A stretch of 7,953 bases of DNA from Kiritimatiellia bacterium (GCA_028707675.1 JAQWAM010000046.1:1-7953), one strand, 5' to 3'. Numbered from the stretch's first letter, positions 1-5,834 are shown. The notes: generated by a model not told the origin, from the letters alone. Numbers and translations: made by a program.

Positions 1-806
1 TCAGCCACAGGATGGATTCTCTCGCGATCACGTGCCGGGGTAACGTCAATATGATTTTCGATTTGCGCCTCCTGCCCCTTTGACACAGGAACAGGCAAAC
101 CGCTAATCACCTGTCCTATGCCAACATAAGGTTTTAAATTCAGCAACGGCGCCTCATCAGGGCATTCAACATGCGTTGGAGGTGGGAATGAAAAACCGTT
201 AGTGCCCGGTGTTGCAACAATAAAAACCCGTTCGCGTAATTGCGGCACACCGTAATCAGCGGCCCGCAAAACAGTCCATTTGACACAATACCCCAGCTCT
301 TCAAGTTGGCTCGAAAACTTCTTGAAAACGCCGCCAATCTCTCCTTTTTCATCAGGTGCGCTTAACAATCCTTTGACTTGCTCCAAAAGCAAAGCCTTGG
401 GGCGCAACACCCGTGCAAATCGGATCATTTCAAATAATAACATTCCGCGCTCATCTGCCAATGATTTACGTTTACCTATCAGCGAGAAAGCTTGGCAAGG
501 CGGACCACCGTGCAACAGATCAATGCCGGGTTCGCAAATGGACAAAGGGTCAACAGTACGGATATCGGCTTCTATGATTTTTGTCTCCGCATGTTGACGC
601 GCAGCGTTAAAACAGAGGGTTAACGCGGCATTATGATCAGATTCTACACATGCCAGATTATGAAACCCGGCTAGTTCGACACCGACATCCATGCCGCCGC
701 CGCCACTGAACAAAGAAACAGCTATCGGTTTCCTCCTGCCATAATCAGCGGCAGCCTCCTTAACCATCCGCGGGCGTTTCTTTTTTGCTTTTTTAGATCG
801 GTTCAT
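1..806 (-). CDS. DNA cytosine-C5 methyltransferase, second of a tandem pair (partial, C-terminus off the left edge)
   Basis: This gene transfers a methyl group from S-adenosylmethionine to carbon 5 of cytosine in a specific DNA site. The frame stays open from ATG at 806 to the window edge, giving 268 codons. A lysine-rich start (MNRSKKAKKKRPR) precedes motif I (AVSLFSGGGGMDVG, residues 29-42). Motif IV is GGPPCQAFS (100-108), with catalytic Cys104. Motif VI reads EQV (142-144) instead of the usual ENV, and motif VIII is QLRER (189-193). The last residues (NHIDVTPARDRERI, 251-264) resemble the start of a target-recognition region; motifs IX and X would lie beyond the edge. ATG 806 overlaps the TGA of the preceding methyltransferase (ATGA), and GGAG sits 7 bases upstream, so translation is probably coupled. 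Hand counts of three 60-base rows gave 31, 29 and 23 G+C, well below the 44 of 60 in a row of the MoxR gene, which suggests transfer. Recognition sequence unknown. Confidence 0.93.
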   Translation of the reverse strand, partial: MNRSKKAKKKRPRMVKEAAADYGRRKPIAVSLFSGGGGMDVGVELAGFHNLACVESDHNAALTLCFNAARQHAETKIIEADIRTVDPLSICEPGIDLLHGGPPCQAFSLIGKRKSLADERGMLLFEMIRFARVLRPKALLLEQVKGLLSAPDEKGEIGGVFKKFSSQLEELGYCVKWTVLRAADYGVPQLRERVFIVATPGTNGFSFPPPTHVECPDEAPLLNLKPYVGIGQVISGLPVPVSKGQEAQIENHIDVTPARDRERIHPVA

Positions 807-1909
807 AAGTACACTCCATCTCCATCGAAACAGCAAGCATTATTGCGCATGCGGATTTTATCCACATACAAACGACGCAAGCTCTTCGCCACAGCGCGAG
901 CAACATGCCAAGCCAGAACCGGCGGCACCGCGTTCCCTATCTGCCGTTCGGTCTCCCGGATTCCGGAAACGAAGCGGAAGCTGTCAGGGAAAGATTGTAT
1001 CCGCGCCGCCTCGCGCATGGAAATCCGCCGGGGCAGCGAATAATGAAACTGTATGTTTCCGTGGCATTCGGCGCGTATAGTATACCCAGGTCGGTCCGCA
1101 ATCAGGTGTCGGTTGCCTTGTTCTCCACTGACTTTGGCGCCGCTCCAAATGTGCGAGAACGCCTTGTCTGCGTTACGCTCTTCCAAATCGCAAATAGCCT
1201 CTTTGGCTGTCACCGGTTTTTCGCTCACCGGCAAAGGTGGCGTAAATTCAGGCATGTCCTGTCGCGTGCCTACGATAAACACGCGATCTCGGGTTTGAGG
1301 AACCCCGAAATCTTCCGCATGATAAAGCCGGTAATTAACGCGGTAACCAAGCCCGTTGAAGTCATCCAGAATCTTCTGCAGCGAATAGGCGTGTTGCTTC
1401 ATCAATAACCCGCCGACGTTCTCGGCCACGAACGCCTTGGGCCGGAGTTTCCTGACCGCCTCTACAATGGCCGTATACAAACTGCTGCGTTTTCCTCTTA
1501 TACCCCGCATTTTGCCGTTAATCGAAATGTCTTGGCATGGAAAGCCTCCGATAATCACATCCGCGACGGAAGGCATATTTGTCGAAACGTCTTTGATGTC
1601 GCCCTCAACAATATGGTGTCCCAGATTATTCCGGTAAGTAGCGCAAGCAGCCGGATTAATCTCGTTGGCCCAGATAATTTCGAACCCGTTGCGCGGATAA
1701 TGTTTGCCAAGAAAATCAAATCCGCCCAAGAACCCTAGATCCATACCGCCGCAACCCGAGAAAAGCGACACGACCTTAGACCGTACCGCCGTATCCGGGC
1801 ATCCCGCCACGCGCCCGCCGGACATAGCCATGCGACGGAGAGAACTTTTGATTCTCAACTGCTTCTCCATTCGAGGCATCGCTAATGTCGTCACGTCAGC
1901 TCCAATCAC
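803..1909 (-). CDS. DNA cytosine-C5 methyltransferase, first of a tandem pair (complete)
   Basis: A complete m5C methyltransferase of up to 368 residues, a normal size for small enzymes of this family. Motifs, numbered from GTG 1909: motif I VVSLFSGCGGMDLGF (46-60); motif IV GGFPCQDIS (121-129) with catalytic Cys125; motif VI ENV (163-165); motif VIII QTRDR (205-209); motif IX RRISMREAARIQSFP (294-308); motif X QIGNAVPP (323-330). The target-recognition stretch between VIII and IX is short, roughly 220-290, and contains TIRAECHGNIQFHY. I cannot name its target site. The start is uncertain. GTG 1909 overlaps the preceding stop as GTGA but has no close ribosome site. GTG 1894 (codon 6) has GGAG 5 bases upstream and is a good alternative, and ATG 1879 or 1870 are possible; all keep motif I. 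GC is near 50% in two hand-counted rows (31 and 29 of 60). The gene overlaps the next methyltransferase by ATGA. Confidence 0.95.
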   Translation of the reverse strand: MIGADVTTLAMPRMEKQLRIKSSLRRMAMSGGRVAGCPDTAVRSKVVSLFSGCGGMDLGFLGGFDFLGKHYPRNGFEIIWANEINPAACATYRNNLGHHIVEGDIKDVSTNMPSVADVIIGGFPCQDISINGKMRGIRGKRSSLYTAIVEAVRKLRPKAFVAENVGGLLMKQHAYSLQKILDDFNGLGYRVNYRLYHAEDFGVPQTRDRVFIVGTRQDMPEFTPPLPVSEKPVTAKEAICDLEERNADKAFSHIWSGAKVSGEQGNRHLIADRPGYTIRAECHGNIQFHYSLPRRISMREAARIQSFPDSFRFVSGIRETERQIGNAVPPVLAWHVARAVAKSLRRLYVDKIRMRNNACCFDGDGVYL

Positions 1910-3234
1910 ATTACAACATCCCGCATCAATAAGCCCCTCTTAAGCTCCGCCGCGCATCCCGCATACGCCGGGTCGATCTCGACCGGCATGGAGTCCGGCA
2001 CCGCCACGCCCGCCGCCAGCAGCCAGCGCCGCCATTTGGCCTGCAGGGCGAGCCCGCATGTCTCCGGCGAATTCACGCCCTCAGCGTTCTTGACCGGCGA
2101 AAACTCCTCCGCGCGGTCAAACGCCAGATTAACAACGGTCCTGGCGTCCGGCAGGATGTCGAAAATGAATTTTTCGAATTTGTAACCGTTGGGCGCGGCA
2201 GGCTTGATCGTTAAGCCGTCGTCCGCGCAGAACGGTATCTTCTTGTGCGCCACATGCAGCGGCATGTCCTTGCGCGCGGCGCGCTTGAGGAAACCCAGCG
2301 AGAACACGTGGATCGCGGGACTGCCGTACTTGAAGCGGGCGGCCTGCGCAGGCGTCAGCTCGGAGTATTCGATCAGGCCGTAACGCCCGCCGCCGAGGCG
2401 CGTCACCGCGCCCATCGTCTCCGACGGCGAATTCTTGCGGCAGAGTTTCAGCGCCATGTCGGCGCGGCCGAGCGCGTGCAGCCCGATGAAAGCGGGGTCG
2501 GCGATGTCCACCAGCGGGTTGTCCACCTGAAAATAGAACACGCTGCGAATGCCCCGCGCGGCCATATCCTTCAAACAACCGTTCTTCACCAGCGCGCGCA
2601 GGGTGCCGCCGTGCCCGTCAGGGCTGACGAAAATCCGGCCCGGCGCCTCGAGGATCAGACGGCCGCTCTCGTCCAGCGCGGGCCACACGCCCTGCTTGAA
2701 GAAAATCACATCGGCAGGATCGAGCCCGAAATATCCGTGTTCGGCGAAACACGCGCGCGTCGCGGCGTCGTTCACCTCGCTGGTCATGATGTAGAACGGC
2801 ACCGGCCGGCCGTAGACGCGCTTCAGCCGCAGAATCTTGCGCGCGTGGAAATAGAATAGCGGCATCCCCGACAGCGGGCCGATCTTGAAGGCGCCTTTGG
2901 GGCCGTCATAGCCCAGGCGCGAACCCTGGCCGCCCGCCACCAGCAGCGCCGCCACGCGCCCTTTGCGCAGCAGCGTCTCGCCGGCCGCGAAAGCCTCGGA
3001 ATGGCGCCCGCGCGTCCAGCGCGTCACCGCCGCGGGACGCGGCACGGGCCGGGACGCGCCGGCCTTGCCCTCCAGAGTCTGCCGCATGCGCGCCACATCC
3101 TTGAAATCAATCTCCGCGACCTGCCGCAGCAAAGCGCCGCGCGCCGCCCTGTCCAGCCGCCCCCAGAAGCGCAGAACATGCGCCTGCCCGTTCTGCTCCA
3201 AAACCATCTTCGCCTGTTCAATCGTCATTCCCAT
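1906..3234 (-). CDS. UDP-sugar pyrophosphorylase, UDPGP / UAP1-like (UTP + sugar-1-phosphate to UDP-sugar)
   Basis: A cytoplasmic nucleotidyltransferase of 442 residues, close to the eukaryotic UDP-N-acetylglucosamine pyrophosphorylase type (UAP1/QRI1) rather than bacterial GalU or GlmU. Visible signatures are the UTP-binding loop LVAGGQGSRLG (98-108) with PKG (112-114), YIMTS (148-152), HGYFGL then VIFFKQG (166-182), SPDGHGG (204-210), VDNPLV (237-242), HVAHKKIPF (327-335), KPAAPNGYKFEKFIFD (344-359) and EFSPVKNAEG (377-386) with a conserved lysine at 382. The likely substrate is GlcNAc-1-phosphate, feeding peptidoglycan or other envelope sugars, but glucose- or galactose-1-phosphate cannot be excluded. 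Residues 1-90 form the helical N-terminal part typical of the family. ATG 3234 is supported by AAGGA about 9 bases upstream; ATG 3228 (codon 3) is an alternative. The gene is GC-rich, unlike the methyltransferase whose GTG start overlaps its TGA stop. I see no convincing own promoter, so it may be read from prfB or from a weak site in the repeat-filled gap. Confidence 0.88.
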   Translation of the reverse strand: MGMTIEQAKMVLEQNGQAHVLRFWGRLDRAARGALLRQVAEIDFKDVARMRQTLEGKAGASRPVPRPAAVTRWTRGRHSEAFAAGETLLRKGRVAALLVAGGQGSRLGYDGPKGAFKIGPLSGMPLFYFHARKILRLKRVYGRPVPFYIMTSEVNDAATRACFAEHGYFGLDPADVIFFKQGVWPALDESGRLILEAPGRIFVSPDGHGGTLRALVKNGCLKDMAARGIRSVFYFQVDNPLVDIADPAFIGLHALGRADMALKLCRKNSPSETMGAVTRLGGGRYGLIEYSELTPAQAARFKYGSPAIHVFSLGFLKRAARKDMPLHVAHKKIPFCADDGLTIKPAAPNGYKFEKFIFDILPDARTVVNLAFDRAEEFSPVKNAEGVNSPETCGLALQAKWRRWLLAAGVAVPDSMPVEIDPAYAGCAAELKRGLLMRDVVM

Positions 3235-3287
3235 GCTCTCTCATCCTTGTGCATTTGTGGTTTCGAACGCCAGCCCAAGCACCCCCG

Positions 3288-3314
3288 CGACATGCGACAG
3301 GTATCGACAGGTGG
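3288..3314. repeat. Short direct repeat, CGACAGGT unit
   Basis: CGACATG is followed by CGACAGGTAT (from 3295) and CGACAGGTGG (from 3305), so the second and third units are 10 bases apart and identical over 8 bases. It lies between the UDP-sugar pyrophosphorylase start and the other arrays in the same gap. No function can be read from it. It could be a remnant tandem repeat or a protein-binding site. Confidence 0.6.
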
Positions 3315-3330
3315 CGGCAGCCTCAAAAAA

Positions 3331-3357
3331 CCTTCGTGTCCTTCGTGCCTTCGTGTG
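3331..3357. repeat. Tandem repeat, CCTTCGTG unit, period 8-9
   Basis: Three copies stand in a row: CCTTCGTG (3331-3338), TCCTTCGTG (3339-3347), CCTTCGTG (3348-3355), then TG. On the minus strand this reads as repeated CACGAAGG, flanked by T-rich runs. From memory, strings like this are common between genes in Verrucomicrobia-like and Planctomycetes-like genomes; I have not checked this. It does not encode a recognisable product. Confidence 0.85.
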
Positions 3358-3365
3358 AAAAACCC

Positions 3366-3404
3366 CGATCCGCGCCATCCGTGTCAATCAGTGTCCATCC
3401 GTGG
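3366..3404. repeat. Degenerate tandem repeat, CATCCGTGT unit, period 9-10
   Basis: Four degenerate units align on their ATC core: GATCCGCGC, CATCCGTGT, CAATCAGTGT and CCATCCGTGG. The cores begin at 3368, 3377, 3387 and 3397, so spacing is 9, 10 and 10 bases. On the minus strand the unit reads CACGGATGGA. The array starts about 10 bases after the CCTTCGTG array and ends about 15 bases before the GC hairpin next to the prfB stop. Confidence 0.82.
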
Positions 3405-3416
3405 TTCTAGTCTCAT

Positions 3417-3440
3417 GTAGCGGGCTTCGCCCGCGACTAC
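3417..3440 (-). other. GC-rich hairpin overlapping the prfB stop codon
   Basis: GCGGGC (3420-3425) and GCCCGC (3429-3434) form a perfect 6-base stem with a 3-base loop. GTA (3417-3419) can add pairs with TAC (3438-3440) across a small bulge. The prfB stop (3437-3439) lies inside the structure on the 3' arm side. No run of T follows in the direction of prfB transcription (the next bases are ATGAGACTAG), so it is not a standard intrinsic terminator. It could slow transcription, protect the 3' end of the prfB message, or be a REP-like interspersed palindrome. Confidence 0.6.
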
Positions 3441-4558
3441 GCCTTCGTCGCGTTGTGTTTCAGATACGCCTCGATGAACGGCTGGATGTGCCCGTCCATC
3501 ACCGCCTGCACATTGGAGGTCTGCTCGTCCGTGCGGTGGTCTTTGACCATCGTGTACGGCTGGAAAACGTACGAGCGGATCTGGCTGCCCCAAGCGATCT
3601 CGCCCTTATCGCCGTAGAAGCGCTCCATCTCCTTGCGCTTCTTGTCCTCGTAATACTCGTAAATCTTGGCCTTCAGGATGCTCATGGCCTTGGAGCGGTT
3701 CTTGTGCTGCGAACGCTCGGACTGCACAGCCACGACTATACCGGTCGGCATGTGCGTCAGCCGTATCGCCGAATCGGTCTTGTTCACATGCTGGCCGCCC
3801 GCACCGCCGGATCGGTAGGTGTCCACCCGCAGATCCTCGTCCTTGATCTCGACCTCGATCTCGTCAGACAGCTCCGCCACCACGTCCATCGAGCTGAACG
3901 AGGTGTGCCGCCGCTTGTTTGCGTCGAAAGGGCTGATCCGCACCAGGCGGTGAACGCCGCGCTCCGCCTTCAGGTAGCCGTAGGCGTAGGCCCCGCTCAC
4001 CAGGAACGTCACCGACTTGATCCCCGCCTCCTCGCCCGGCTGCGTGTCCAGCACCTCGATCTCGAACCCGTTGTCCTCGCAGTACATCCGGTACATGCGG
4101 AACAGCATTTCGGCCCAGTCGCAGGACTCTGTGCCGCCCGCGCCGGAGTGCAGCGTCAGGTAGGCGTTGCAGGCGTCCAGCTTCCCGCCCAGCAGCGACT
4201 GCAGACGCAATCTCGAGACCATGCCGTCAGCCTTGTCGAACATTTGGCAAGCGTCGGACAAAGCCTGCTGACGCGAGGCCTCGTCATCCTCCGCTTCCGC
4301 CAGTTCCACCATCAGCGCCGCGTCATCCAGCAGCCGCGACAGCTCGTCGTACGGCTTCACGAAGGCCCGCTGCGCGTTGGTCTTGGCGATGGTCTCCTTG
4401 GCCGCGTTCTGGGCGTTCCAGAAATCCGGCCGGGCCGCCTCCTCCTCCAGACTCTCCAGCATCTCGCGCCGTTTATCGATATCCAGATAACCGCGCATCT
4501 CCGCCAGCCCGCCGCAAAGAGCGTCCAATCTGCCTTTGATCTCTTCAACTTCAATCAC
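3437..4558 (-). CDS. prfB: Peptide chain release factor 2 (RF2)
   Basis: RF2 recognises UGA and UAA stop codons in the ribosomal A site and triggers release of the finished protein. The 373-residue product has the family's normal length. It carries RGYLDIDKRREML near the N-terminus, HSGAGGTESCDWAEMLFRMY in domain 2, the stop-codon-reading tripeptide SPF within RISPFDANKRRHTSFSS, the catalytic GGQ in GGAGGQHVNKTDSAIRLTH, and SERSQHKN and WGSQIRSYVFQPY downstream. The start is GTG 4558, the only start that restores the usual MIEVEEIKGRL N-terminus; its ribosome site is weak (AAGG about 10 bases upstream). The programmed frameshift found in E. coli prfB at RGYL is absent: the codons after GGT TAT are CTG GAT, with no in-frame TGA and no preceding AGGGGG, so the gene is read in a single frame. 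A candidate promoter lies at 4590-4619, and the gene is divergent from the MoxR operon. Confidence 0.97.
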   Translation of the reverse strand: MIEVEEIKGRLDALCGGLAEMRGYLDIDKRREMLESLEEEAARPDFWNAQNAAKETIAKTNAQRAFVKPYDELSRLLDDAALMVELAEAEDDEASRQQALSDACQMFDKADGMVSRLRLQSLLGGKLDACNAYLTLHSGAGGTESCDWAEMLFRMYRMYCEDNGFEIEVLDTQPGEEAGIKSVTFLVSGAYAYGYLKAERGVHRLVRISPFDANKRRHTSFSSMDVVAELSDEIEVEIKDEDLRVDTYRSGGAGGQHVNKTDSAIRLTHMPTGIVVAVQSERSQHKNRSKAMSILKAKIYEYYEDKKRKEMERFYGDKGEIAWGSQIRSYVFQPYTMVKDHRTDEQTSNVQAVMDGHIQPFIEAYLKHNATKA

Positions 4559-4589
4559 TTCGCACCCGCCTTAAATAGAAAGAGTGTCT

Positions 4590-4619
4590 ATTATGGCAAC
4601 TCCCCCCGCATTACCGCAA
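4590..4619 (-). promoter_or_regulatory. Candidate sigma70-type promoter for prfB
   Basis: Reading the minus strand, TTGCGG (4614-4619) is separated by 18 bases from CATAAT (4590-4595). Each hexamer departs from consensus TTGACA/TATAAT at only one or two positions. The predicted start of transcription falls near 4582-4584, giving a leader of about 25 bases before GTG 4558. The call is by eye, in a region less GC-rich than its surroundings. Confidence 0.55.
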
Positions 4620-4672
4620 GCTTCCTTATGAAACAGCCGATATAGGGTGCGATTTTCATTGCGCCGCACCGA

Positions 4673-4713
4673 GGATTCAGGAGTCTGGGTTCAGGGTTCA
4701 TGGTCAGGGGTCC
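4673..4713. repeat. Degenerate heptamer repeat array 1
   Basis: The units follow one another without gaps: GGATTCA, GGAGTCT, GGGTTCA, GGGTTCA, TGGTCA (6 bases) and GGGGTCC. The consensus is near GGRTTCA. The period of seven and the GRGTYC-like core link it to the second array at 4745-4786. Confidence 0.78.
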
Positions 4714-4744
4714 TTCAGCGGCTCGCGGGGACGCTCGCCCCCCA

Positions 4745-4786
4745 GAGTCCCGGGTTCTGAGTCCTGAGTCCCGGGTCCTGAGTCCT
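4745..4786. repeat. Heptamer repeat array 2 (two 21-base copies)
   Basis: Six heptamers stand in perfect phase: GAGTCCC, GGGTTCT, GAGTCCT, GAGTCCC, GGGTCCT and GAGTCCT. They can also be read as a 21-base unit duplicated with one mismatch (T to C at the fifth base of the second heptamer). The CCCGGG palindrome occurs twice. The consensus is GRGTYCY. The array sits about 57 bases upstream of the MoxR operon promoter. Confidence 0.9.
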
Positions 4787-4842
4787 GACGCCTTTGTTCC
4801 TGCGATTCACCCGCGTGAACCGCGCGCTGGCGGAGCGGGCGC

Positions 4843-4871
4843 TTGCAGTGTCAGCCCCCTGACGTTAATAT
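4843..4871 (+). promoter_or_regulatory. Promoter of the MoxR-DUF58 operon, predicted leaderless
   Basis: TTGCAG (4843-4848) is followed after exactly 17 bases by TAATAT (4866-4871). Both hexamers are close to the sigma70 consensus. Transcription would start about 6-7 bases later, at or next to A4878 of the ATG. No ribosome binding site is visible upstream of that ATG. The spacer contains the inverted repeat GTCAG-CCCC-CTGAC (4850-4863), which could be an operator or chance. Confidence 0.6.
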
Positions 4872-4877
4872 CATGTC

Positions 4878-5834
4878 ATGAATAGCGGAAAAGAAGGCGG
4901 CAGGGCGCCGAAAGAGATGCTGGCGCGTTTGAAAGAGAACCTCTCCACGGTCATCCGCGGCAAAAGCGAGGCGATCGACCAGCTCTTGACGGCCATGCTC
5001 GCCGACGGCCACGCGCTCATTGACGACGTGCCCGGCACCGGCAAAACCACCTTGGCCAAGGCCCTCGCGGTCTCGCTCTCCGCGCGCTTCTCGCGCATCC
5101 AGTTCACACCGGACCTGCTGCCGACCGATATCGTCGGCGGCATGATCTACTCCGCCGCCAACGGCAGCTTCACCTTCCGGCCAGGCCCGGTCTTCGCCAA
5201 CATCGTGCTGGCGGACGAGATCAACCGCGCCTCGCCGCGCACGCAGTCGGCCCTGCTGGAAGCCATGGCCGAACGCCAGGTGACCACCGAGGGCGCCTCG
5301 CGCGCCCTGCCGCGCCCGTTCTTGGTCATCGCCACGCAGAACCCGGTCGAGTACAACGGCACTTACCCGCTGCCGGAAGCGCAACTTGACCGCTTCTGCC
5401 TGCGCCTTTCCATCGGCTATCCGCGCCACAACCACGAGTTGCAAATGCTGAACGACCAGATCCGCTCTCAGCCGCTGGACAAGCTGCGGCCGGTCATGGA
5501 CACCGACGCGCTGGCCCGCCTGCAGGCCGAGGTGCGCGAGGTCGGTGTCGAGCCCTCCGTACTGGACTACATCGTGCGCCTGGTCGAAAGGACGCGCCAC
5601 AACCCCCGTTTGCGCCTGGGCGTCAGCCCGCGCGGTTCGCTCGACCTGCGGCGCTGCGCACAGGCGGCGGCTTACATGGCCGGCCGCGACAGTGTGCGCC
5701 CGGATGACGTGCAGTTCCAGGCGGCGCCGGTGCTCGCCCACCGCGTTGTGATCGACATCAAGGCGCGGCACGGCGGACTGACCGGCGAGGCGGTGATCGC
5801 CGAGGCGCTGCGCGCGGAGCCGGTTCCAGCATGA
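4878..5834 (+). CDS. MoxR-family AAA+ ATPase
   Basis: A cytoplasmic AAA+ ATPase of the MoxR family, thought to act as a chaperone that remodels or activates partner proteins with vWA-type domains. The 318-residue length is normal. Visible elements are the N-terminal helix and VIRGKSEAIDQLLTAMLADG region (25-44), Walker A DDVPGTGKTT (49-58, Lys56), Walker B IVLADEINR (109-117, Asp113 and Glu114), sensor 1 IATQNPVEYNG (151-161, Asn155), the GTYPLPEAQLDRF stretch (161-173) with a likely arginine finger, and sensor 2 GVSPRGSLDLRR (248-259, Arg252), followed by the helical lid. ATG 4878 is chosen because it lies directly at the predicted transcription start and the family's N-terminal region fits it. 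ATG 4917 (codon 14) is possible but has only a weak GA-rich site before it. The stop overlaps the DUF58 gene as ATGA. The exact substrate is unknown. Confidence 0.95.
   Translation: MNSGKEGGRAPKEMLARLKENLSTVIRGKSEAIDQLLTAMLADGHALIDDVPGTGKTTLAKALAVSLSARFSRIQFTPDLLPTDIVGGMIYSAANGSFTFRPGPVFANIVLADEINRASPRTQSALLEAMAERQVTTEGASRALPRPFLVIATQNPVEYNGTYPLPEAQLDRFCLRLSIGYPRHNHELQMLNDQIRSQPLDKLRPVMDTDALARLQAEVREVGVEPSVLDYIVRLVERTRHNPRLRLGVSPRGSLDLRRCAQAAAYMAGRDSVRPDDVQFQAAPVLAHRVVIDIKARHGGLTGEAVIAEALRAEPVPA

Larger units (their letters stand above)
4559..4877. other. Gene-free divergent intergenic region between prfB and the MoxR operon
   Basis: These 319 bases carry no credible gene. From left to right they hold the prfB leader and promoter, a loose 6-base inverted repeat (GGTGCG 4646-4651 and CGCACC 4665-4670, 13-base loop), a first heptamer array, a short GC-rich spacer with GCTCGC twice (4714-4744), a second heptamer array, an unremarkable GC-rich stretch (4787-4842), and the promoter of the plus-strand operon. 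No intrinsic terminator and no known riboswitch was recognised. Confidence 0.8.

Noticed and set aside
140..597. Two small frames (minus 140-352 and plus 280-597) at the left edge
   Set aside because: Both are covered by the open methyltransferase frame on the minus strand, which shows motifs I, IV, VI and VIII.
905..1408. A 167-codon plus-strand frame opposite the first methyltransferase
   Set aside because: It lies wholly within a gene whose motifs I-X are all in order on the minus strand, and it has no recognisable domain of its own.
2245..2859. A 204-codon plus-strand frame opposite the UDP-sugar pyrophosphorylase
   Set aside because: Shadow of a gene with clear family motifs; Arg-, His- and Ala-rich with no domain.
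3331..3404. Possible CRISPR array
   Set aside because: The units are 8-10 bases long, adjacent and degenerate, with no spacers of uniform length and no cas genes.
3417..3440. Intrinsic terminator after prfB
   Set aside because: The stem is good but no T tract follows in the direction of transcription, so it is reported only as a hairpin.
3401..4645. A 414-codon plus-strand open frame opposite prfB, longer than prfB itself
   Set aside because: It is antisense to a certain prfB, its translation is rich in low-complexity Arg, Leu, His and Val with no domain, and it runs through the repeat gap. Long antisense frames are expected in GC-rich genes.
4646..4670. Inverted repeat GGTGCG / CGCACC upstream of the prfB promoter
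   Set aside because: Six base pairs across a 13-base loop in GC-rich DNA is easily met by chance, and nothing else supports a function.
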